Part shown: one piece after another, positions 58,497 through 64,000 of the stretch | Position numbering within the stretch: the stretch's first letter is position 1 | How the letters are laid out: the number at the start of each line of letters is the position of its first letter | Assembly (NCBI RefSeq): GCF_014842265.1 | Contig: NZ_JACYVI010000001.1 | Location: 434,001 to 498,000 of the forward strand | Origin: Pseudomonas sp. CFBP 13711 | GTDB taxonomy: Bacteria > Pseudomonadota > Gammaproteobacteria > Pseudomonadales > Pseudomonadaceae | Direction: 5' to 3' | Length of the DNA: 64,000 bases | Program-made: the position numbers and the translations under genes | The notes under the pieces: model-generated | What the model was told of the DNA's origin: nothing | The model's input: the letters and a program-made list of their open reading frames with translations, nothing else | Databases searched by the model: none

Positions 58497-58907
58497 GTGG
58501 ATGAATACGATATTGAGCGGTACGACAAAGTGCATCTATGGATCGGTACTAATTTTGAGCCGGAGTCGGAGTATCAGAAGTACTTTGAGTTGGACTATGA
58601 CTCCGAGCTGGATGAGCCGTCGTACAAAGTTTGCGGATTTTGTAAGGATATAGGGCAAAGGCGGTATGACGAAGATTTTATTGGTATCATTCCTAGGAAA
58701 GATAAAGAGGTCGACTTGGATGTTCTACTTCAGGAGTCTGCCATTGACCCGTCGCAGCTAGAAAACGTGAAGGCCGAATGCTTTAACTTGGGAGTGCATA
58801 AAGCGAATGCCATGTTTTGGTATTCGGACGGTGGAATAGCTGTGCCTACTCCGTACAAGCAGAATTACAATGGCCTCAAGTATATAGGTTTGTACGAAGG
58901 CAATTGA
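58497..58907 (+). CDS. Immunity protein, Imm22-like
   Basis: A 136-residue acidic cytoplasmic protein that starts with GTG immediately after the toxin's TAA, with GGGAG inside the toxin's end as ribosome site. The pattern VHLWIG ... YFELDYDSE ... F-C-K-D ... YDEDFIGI matches the Imm22 (DUF4284-type) immunity family. It should neutralise the toxin tip of the preceding Rhs protein. Base composition is A+T-rich like the tip, as is usual for exchanged toxin/immunity cassettes. Confidence 0.8.
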   Translation: MDEYDIERYDKVHLWIGTNFEPESEYQKYFELDYDSELDEPSYKVCGFCKDIGQRRYDEDFIGIIPRKDKEVDLDVLLQESAIDPSQLENVKAECFNLGVHKANAMFWYSDGGIAVPTPYKQNYNGLKYIGLYEGN

Positions 58908-58934
58908 ATTTAGGTCGTTGGCTGCTGTTCTATT

Positions 58935-60829
58935 AGAAAGCACGCTGGTGAAAGTATCCGCGTGATCACCGAAACTGCCTCCGGATGGCAGAGGCTGGTA
59001 TGCCCGGTACAACGAGAACGCTACCTCATCGTTTTATACGACGCGCTCGGCCATAAGGCCGAGCAGCTCAACTGCGATGACGGTTTCCCCACACCATCAT
59101 TGATGAGACCTACAAATCAAAATACCTGTGGTGGAGTAACTTCGCTCAGGTCGAGCGGTTTCAGGATTGTTCAGGTAAAAGCACCGTTTACGCCTACGAT
59201 GATCGGTCTCATCTGATTGCCGTCACCGATGCGCTGAATCAGACGACACGACTTGAGCGCAAACCTGATGGCGAAGTTGTGCGCATCGAGCACCCGGATG
59301 GCACCGCTGAGTCGTTTACCTACAACACACTTGGCCAAGTGCTGACGCATACCGATGGCAAGGGACAGACCACGCGTCTGCTCCGTACTGCAAGGGGGCT
59401 GCTTCTATCCGACAGGATGCGAAGGGCCAGCGCATTCGTTACGACTACGACAAGGCGATTCGTCTTACAGCGCTGGTTAACGAAAATAATGCGACTTATG
59501 AGTTTGCCTACGATGCGTCGGATCGACTGATCGGAGAAAAGCGTATCGACAATCTGACGCGTCGGTTCACCTACAACTTGGGTGGGTATCTGACGCGCTT
59601 GGATGAAATCGGCTACGGCGACAGGGTGGAGCGGCCGCAGCGCAGTACCGAATTTGAACGCGATGTCATTGGACGGTTGCTGGCCAAGGTCAATCAGGAT
59701 GCGCGGCAGGATTACAGTTATGACGAGGGAGACCGGCTGTTGTCGATTGAGCGGTTGCCTACCTCGGTCGGTAAGAAGCTTGGCATTGGCGAAGAGAAAC
59801 TGGAGTTGCCTACGACCTGCTGGGCCGGTTGATCAAAGAAACCACATCGCAAGGCGCGCTGGCCTACGAATACGATCCGCTCAGCAATCTGACCACGCTG
59901 ACATTGCCGACTGGTCAGCACCTGAATCATCTGTACTACGGCAGCGGCCACCTGCACCAACTCAACCTCGACGGTTTGCTCCTCAGCGACATGGAGCGCG
60001 ACGACCTCCATCGAGAGGTTTATCGCACGCAAGGTAAGCTCACCAGTTGTTTTGGTTACGATGCGATGGGGCGCAAGAGCTGGCAGTCTGCATCGACTAT
60101 TCCGGCGGAAAAGCTGTCGCAGATCCACAACCCCGGTAATAACAGCCTGCTGATCGACCACGCCTACAACCCTATCCACCGCCGCTACCAATACGATCCG
60201 GCTGGCGAACTGACCCGCACCCTCGACAAACGTACAAGGCGTGGGGTGATGTCGAAACCCTGGCTGTGAATGAGGCTGAGCAAAACCTGCGGTTTCAAGG
60301 ACAGTACTTTGACGATGAGACGGACCTGCACTACAACACGTTCAGGTACTACGATCCTGAGATAGGGCGTTTTATTACGCAGGATCCGATTGGGTTGGAA
60401 GGTGAATTTAATCTCTATCAGTATGTGCCTAACCCTCTCATGTGGTTGGATCCTAATGGCCTTGTGACTTATAACACGATGCCTGGGAAATCAGGTTTTC
60501 AGAAATTTCACATCATCCCGCTGCAGCTCTCTGGCCACCCGGTGCTGAAAGCGTCAGGTATGAATATCCATGCATCGAATAACATAATTTATCTACCAAC
60601 CCACGCGGAAAATCATCCTGTACGAACTGTCCACTTGGGCCCACATCCGGGATACACTGCCGAAGTTCGGGGCAATCTGAATGAGATTGAGAGAGTTGGG
60701 CGTGAGCAAGGTTGGAGCAAGCAGCAATACAAAGCTGCTCCCGACGACATGATCGTCGAGGACAGGCAAGGGCTCCGTAAAGGAGAGACAAAATTGAACA
60801 AAAATTCTGTTAGGAAGGGAGAGTGCTAA
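58935..60829 (+). pseudogene. Decayed second Rhs core with an intact toxin tip
   Basis: From about 59040 the DNA closely follows the intact rhs gene from ~56080 onward, but it has frameshifts near 59090, 59400 and 59815 and a deletion of about 600 bp at ~60230, where the equivalents of 57273 and 57871 are joined. No N-terminal PAAR part exists. The reading frame is restored for the final part (see 60266-60829). This is a displaced Rhs C-terminal module that cannot be made as a full effector. Confidence 0.9.
60266..60829 (+). CDS. Orphan Rhs tip with AHH-like nuclease toxin
   Basis: This 187-residue open frame carries the end of the Rhs core (YFDDETDLHYNTFRYYDPE), the cleavage site P-x4-D-P-N-G-L and a toxin of ~120 residues. 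The toxin shows FHIIP, a later H-P, N-I-I-Y-L-P and H-L-G-P-H-P-G-Y, the layout of the AHH family of HNH/endonuclease VII-type nucleases, with FH in place of the first A-H. It is part of the decayed Rhs gene, so it may only be expressed after recombination into an intact core. The start codon is uncertain. Confidence 0.75.
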   Translation: MNEAEQNLRFQGQYFDDETDLHYNTFRYYDPEIGRFITQDPIGLEGEFNLYQYVPNPLMWLDPNGLVTYNTMPGKSGFQKFHIIPLQLSGHPVLKASGMNIHASNNIIYLPTHAENHPVRTVHLGPHPGYTAEVRGNLNEIERVGREQGWSKQQYKAAPDDMIVEDRQGLRKGETKLNKNSVRKGEC

Positions 60830-61393
60830 ATGAAATTACTTACACCTTCAGATGGATATCCGGAAAGTTACTGGCTAAGTTATGATCACACAAATAATCT
60901 TGACCATTTAGAGTTTAATACGTGTAAAAAGCTTTCCGCCACTGGCGCCAAGCCGAAAGTGACTCTCACAAAAAAGATTTCATTGAGTACTTTCCGCCAA
61001 TATGACTATTTCTTCAGCGATGGCCCGGATCTAGTTGGCGCTAAACTCGCTGAAATTATTAACTCCTCGACATTTGCAAGCGATGTTCAACTGATCTGTG
61101 CTGACGTTATGATTAATGGTAAAAGCTATGATGATTATTTCATTATTAACTACCTTAGGTCGGAGCGTGCGTTTGATATGACCAGTTCAAGTTATAAATC
61201 GCTTATCAAGTCAACGCCAGATGGCCCGAAGAAATTTAGTAGGATTGTGCTGCTCGATAAAATTCCGAAGAGCGGTATGTTTCGTGCTTCGGAAAGCAAT
61301 TCTCACGTAGTAGTTTCTGATGATGTTGCTGAACACTTTAAGAATAACTCTGTCAGGGGTGTGGAATTCTGCTCGGAGAAAGATAATATGTAA
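60830..61393 (+). CDS. Immunity protein, DUF1629/Imm11-like
   Basis: A 187-residue protein whose ATG follows the toxin's TAA without a gap, with GGGAGAG before it. Features of the DUF1629 (Imm11) family are visible: FFSDGPDLVGAKLAEII, GKSYDDYFIINYL, IFR-type GMFRASES and a final VVVSDDVAEHFK ... GVEF. It is open throughout although the Rhs core beside it is broken, as expected if it is kept for protection against sister strains. It is strongly A+T-rich. Confidence 0.78.
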   Translation: MKLLTPSDGYPESYWLSYDHTNNLDHLEFNTCKKLSATGAKPKVTLTKKISLSTFRQYDYFFSDGPDLVGAKLAEIINSSTFASDVQLICADVMINGKSYDDYFIINYLRSERAFDMTSSSYKSLIKSTPDGPKKFSRIVLLDKIPKSGMFRASESNSHVVVSDDVAEHFKNNSVRGVEFCSEKDNM

Positions 61394-61512
61394 TAAAGCG
61401 CTGAGCTGGGATTTCGATTTTTAATTACGATGTATCTGATTTGAAAGCTTTGTATCAGGGCAGATTGTAACGGCAGCGCAGCTATTATTAATACTATTCA
61501 TCTTCGCATCAA

Positions 61513-61799
61513 GACCAGTCACACCAGTTGCTCACCACCGAGTTCCAGCCTACTAATGCCGGGAAACAACTGGGTGTGACGGCAGAGCACCTTAATCTTG
61601 GTTATGACCTGCTGGAGCGTTCCATCGAAGAGACCACACCGCAAAGGGGGCTGGCCTACGAATACGATCCGCTAAGCAACCTGACCACGCTGACGTTGCC
61701 GACGGGTCAGCACCTGAATCACCTGTGCTACGTCAGCGGCCACCTTTACCAACTCAACCTCGACGGTCTGCCGATCAGCGACATGGTCGCAAGGCTGCC
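61513..61799 (+). pseudogene. Third Rhs remnant, cut at a REP
   Basis: About 290 bp similar to the intact rhs gene at ~56780-57040 (LAYEYDPLSNLTTLTLPTGQHLNHL). The likeness stops at GACATG (61783-61788 region), after which comes a REP. It has no toxin tip and no immunity gene. It is more diverged than the second copy at its left end, so it may derive from another Rhs paralogue. Confidence 0.85.
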
Positions 61800-61823
61800 T
61801 TCGCGAGCAAGCTCGCTCCCACA
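61800..61823. repeat. REP at the Rhs breakpoint
   Basis: TTCGCGAGCAAGCTCGCTCC follows the broken Rhs reading at the point where similarity to rhs ends. Degenerate relatives (CTTTCGCGAACAAGCTCGCC near 61967 and TTGCTCGCGAAAGCG near 62051) lie within 250 bp as an inverted pair. Confidence 0.75.
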
Positions 61824-61916
61824 AGAACAGTGTCCGAAGCCGACAGAGCGGCGGCAGGACAAGATGAGGAATGATTAGCTGATTAGCATCGGCGCTTAAT
61901 TCTAACCCACAAAAAA

Positions 61917-61946
61917 ATCCCCATCGCTTATCCAGCAGACGGGGAT
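61917..61946 (-). terminator. Possible terminator right of the Rhs locus
   Basis: ATCCCC and GGGGAT enclose an 18-base loop, with seven A on the left, which gives a T-tract on the minus strand. It would stop leftward transcription before the Rhs scraps. Confidence 0.5.
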
Positions 61947-62109
61947 CAAAGGGGAGGAATTCAGCGCTTTCGCGAACAAGCTCGCCGGCACTTGATGCAT
62001 GGCCTGACACGCATTGGTCAGTGGGTCGCATCAACCTGTAGAAGACGAAGTTGCTCGCGAAAGCGTTTTCCGATTATCAAGAAGTTGCAGCTTACATCAG
62101 GTTCTTACA

Positions 62110-62154
62110 AATCCATTCCCCGGCAACGATACGTTCGTTAACGGGGAATGGATT
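62110..62154 (-). terminator. Perfect 13-bp inverted repeat beyond the small secreted-protein gene
   Basis: AATCCATTCCCCG (62110-62122) and CGGGGAATGGATT (62142-62154) form a perfect stem, with an inner AACG/CGTT in the loop. It begins 16 bp after the stop of the minus-strand gene at 62171. No long T-tract follows, so it may work as an mRNA 3'-end hairpin. Confidence 0.65.
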
Positions 62155-62170
62155 CACTTCGAAATACTAT

Positions 62171-62353
62171 TCATTGTTGAATCTTGTGATCCAGAGCGGC
62201 GTAGAAGTTGGCGCTTTGTTGCAGGTACTTCGGGGTGTAGCTCTGGGTCGAGCTGACTTTTTTGTCGGTCGCTTCGACACTGGCACTGGCAGGCAATGCA
62301 ACGGTAGCGGAGATGGCGGACGCGGCGATGATGGAGAAGATATTGAAGTTCAT
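62171..62353 (-). CDS. Small exported protein
   Basis: A 60-residue protein from the ATG at 62353 (GAGG nine bases before). MNFNIFSIIAASAISATVALPASA is a good Sec signal peptide, leaving a ~36-residue polar mature part (SVEATDKKVSSTQSYTPKYLQQSANFYAALDHKIQQ in the frame's second half). It resembles the short DUF3613/YncE-neighbour type exported peptides of pseudomonads only in general build, so no family is claimed. Confidence 0.6.
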   Translation of the reverse strand: MNFNIFSIIAASAISATVALPASASVEATDKKVSSTQSYTPKYLQQSANFYAALDHKIQQ

Positions 62354-62479
62354 GGTGGGTACCTCGCTGTGGTGTGTCGTTTCAAGTCTTGACCGTCGTG
62401 GCCGTGGAATGAAAGTTACGCCCGAGGATGTTCTGGAAAAAATCTTTTCTGGCACTAGCCCTTATCACCTGAATTGATA

Positions 62480-62516
62480 CAGGCCCAGAGCCCTTGAAAA
62501 TCAAGGGATGGGCCTG
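62480..62516 (-). terminator. Terminator of the lactonase gene
   Basis: CAGGCCC (62480-62486) pairs with GGGCCTG (62510-62516), with an inner CCCTTGA/TCAAGGG stem. The two-part hairpin lies 21 bp past the stop of the lactonase-fold gene. Confidence 0.8.
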
Positions 62517-62536
62517 CGTCAAAGCGTCACGGGCTG

Positions 62537-63706
62537 TCAGTGTGCGGTGAGGAAATGGAAGTCGGACGGCGAATCGAAGTCGACTTTCTGCACGGTGTCG
62601 CCCAGCAGACCGGTTTTCGGGTCAACGCGGACGGTCACGATCTGGTTGCTTTTCTGGTTGGCGATCAGCACGAAGTGGCCGCTCGGGTCGAAGGCGAATT
62701 CGCGAGGTTCCTTGCCTTCCACGGTGCGACGCTGGACTTCCTTGAGCTGGCCGTTCGCGGCATCGATGCTGAACACCAGCAGCTCGTTCACTTCGCCACG
62801 GTTGGCAACGTAGAGGAACTTGCCATCCGGCGAAGGGTGCAGGCCACCCGCGGCACGGTTTTGTTGACCTTCCTTGTTGGCGAGGTCAACCAGTTGGGTC
62901 TGCTTGAACACACCGTCGTGATAATCAAACACCGCGACCTGGGCGCTCATTTCCATCGTCAGCCAGGCGTGCTTGCCGTCTTTGCTGAAGGTCAGGTGGC
63001 GCGGACCGCTGCCCGGTGGCAGGTCGACTGAAGGCACTTTCGCCGGCTTCAGCGGCTGAGGCTGTTTGGCGTCGTAGTTGAAGACAAACATCTTGTCAGC
63101 GCCCAGGTCCATGGCGATCAGGTACTTGCCGTCGGGCGTGGGTACCGCCGCGTGAACGTGGGACGAAGCCTGACGCTCCGGATTGACCTTGCTCGCTTCG
63201 TGGGTCGTGGTCTGCACCACAGGCGCCAGTTTGCCGTCCTTGCCGACCGGCACCACCGCCAGCACGCCACCCGGTTGCGGGTGGACGGCGTAGTTGGCGA
63301 CGAAGAGGAAACGCCCGTCCAGGCTCAGGCTGGAATGGGTCGGCTCTTCGCCCTTGGTGTCGATCTGATTGAGGAACGACACCGCGTGGGTCTTGGGGTC
63401 GATAGCGTAGCTGCTGACCTTGCCGACGACGTCTTTCTGGCCCGGGCCGTTCTCGTTGACCGCGAACATATGACGCTGGTCTTTGGAGAGCGTCAGCCAG
63501 GACGGGTTGTCGCTCTTGATCACCTGATGCGGTTTGGCGTCGAGCTGGCCGGTCTGGGTGTTGAAGCCGAAGCGGTAAATGCCTTCGCTGGCGCCGGCGG
63601 TATAGGAACCGACCAGTACGTCGTAATCAGTCATGGGTTTGGCCTGAACGGAGAGCGCGGAAAGGCTGCTGGCAAGCGCTAACCACGGCAGAAGTCTGGG
63701 AGTCAT
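62537..63706 (-). CDS. Exported lactonase-family (6-phosphogluconolactonase-like) beta-propeller protein
   Basis: A 389-residue protein with a Sec signal peptide (MTPRLLPWLALASSLSALSVQA). The mature part is a seven-bladed propeller of the YbhE/Pgl class; LVGSYTAGASEGIYRF and GSGPRHLTFSKDGKHAWLTMEMSAQV are typical. The family includes the cytoplasmic 6-phosphogluconolactonase of E. coli, but this protein is exported, so its substrate is probably a different periplasmic lactone. It is a single-gene unit with its own terminator. Confidence 0.9.
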   Translation of the reverse strand: MTPRLLPWLALASSLSALSVQAKPMTDYDVLVGSYTAGASEGIYRFGFNTQTGQLDAKPHQVIKSDNPSWLTLSKDQRHMFAVNENGPGQKDVVGKVSSYAIDPKTHAVSFLNQIDTKGEEPTHSSLSLDGRFLFVANYAVHPQPGGVLAVVPVGKDGKLAPVVQTTTHEASKVNPERQASSHVHAAVPTPDGKYLIAMDLGADKMFVFNYDAKQPQPLKPAKVPSVDLPPGSGPRHLTFSKDGKHAWLTMEMSAQVAVFDYHDGVFKQTQLVDLANKEGQQNRAAGGLHPSPDGKFLYVANRGEVNELLVFSIDAANGQLKEVQRRTVEGKEPREFAFDPSGHFVLIANQKSNQIVTVRVDPKTGLLGDTVQKVDFDSPSDFHFLTAH

Positions 63707-63868
63707 TGGGCTGTTCTCTTTTTGGAGTTGTTGGCGCGCCGTGCACGCAGATGGTCACGGGCTATGACAGCGTATTGCGTAGAGTAGTTGCCGAGTGGGT
63801 GCTGTGAAACTGCGGGGACATGGCGCTTGGCGGGGCTGGATTGATTTATGGTTGGGCGTCGCGCGCCC

Positions 63869-63915
63869 GGGGACAGATTGATTTACGGTGAAGCGTTGTA
63901 AATAAATCAGTCCCC
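63869..63915. repeat. Palindrome with TTTACGGTGAAGCG core, copy B
   Basis: GGGGACAGATTGATTTACGG ... TAAATAAATCAGTCCCC is a near-perfect palindrome around GTGAAGCG. It repeats the sequence at 32911-32955, with stronger ends here (GGGGACAG/CAGTCCCC). Confidence 0.7.
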
Positions 63916-63946
63916 TCGATATTCACTGCAGTCCAATAGTGCGCGG

Positions 63947-64000
63947 TTACTCCTGCTCGCCCTCTTCATCGTCATCCTCGTCACTCGCCGCAATCCCTTG
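63947..64000 (-). CDS. C-terminus of a gene running past the window edge
   Basis: On the minus strand the last 51 bases encode QGIAASDEDDDEEGEQE and end in TAA at 63947-63949. The very acidic tail looks like a real protein C-terminus. The gene itself lies beyond the window, and nothing identifies it. Confidence 0.45.
   Translation of the reverse strand, partial: QGIAASDEDDDEEGEQE

Overview
The window is a chromosomal segment of a Pseudomonas, most likely from the P. fluorescens/P. syringae side of the genus. The evidence is the gene order argF - molybdopterin oxidoreductase - grxD - bfr - bfd - rnt - pyrC - motY - argG (the layout known from P. aeruginosa and P. putida), nth-rnfB-metG-apbC-csp-dcd, a 180-kDa-type NAD-glutamate dehydrogenase beside a moxR/Bat operon, and many REP palindromes of the GTGGGAGCGAGCTTGCTCGCGAA and CCGGCTTTAGCCGGGAAG types. 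No rRNA, tRNA, CRISPR array or intact insertion sequence was seen.

Layout. 0-11.4 kb: arginine synthesis (argF, argG), iron storage and release (bfr, bfd), glutaredoxin, RNase T, dihydroorotase and the flagellar T-ring protein MotY. 11.4-13.9 kb: an A+T-rich patch with two unassigned genes and an orphan NarL-type response regulator. 13.9-20.8 kb: housekeeping genes. 20.8-31.6 kb: the ligase-associated DNA repair cluster (PdeM, Lhr-Core helicase, ATP-dependent ligase, beta-CASP exonuclease), split in the middle by an aotJQMOP-like basic amino acid ABC transporter operon. 31.6-39.4 kb: repeats, a GNAT acetyltransferase, an orphan A+T-rich gene and gdhB. 39.5-53.1 kb: a six-gene moxR-DUF58-DUF4381-VWA-VWA/TPR-BatD operon, sbcDC, a cyclophilin and a GST. 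53.1-62.4 kb: an Rhs polymorphic-toxin locus. 62.5-64 kb: an exported lactonase-fold protein and the acidic C-terminus of another gene.

The Rhs locus has one intact PAAR-Rhs effector (54276-58496) with a prePAAR motif, a self-cleavage site, a variable C-terminal toxin and an abutting Imm22-like immunity gene. Behind it lies a decayed Rhs core whose tip (AHH-like nuclease) and DUF1629-like immunity gene are still open, then a third Rhs scrap cut off at a REP. This looks like an archive of displaced toxin/immunity cassettes.

Two non-coding observations stand out. First, three intergenic copies of a ~270-bp element (near 6.7, 31.7 and 39.0 kb), each followed by REPs, differ by paired, compensating substitutions in several hairpins, two of which are mutually exclusive. 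That is evidence for selection on nucleic-acid structure, and I know of no described function. Second, argF and argG each carry tandem ArgR half-sites of the form TGTCGC-N8-AA with a 21-bp period.
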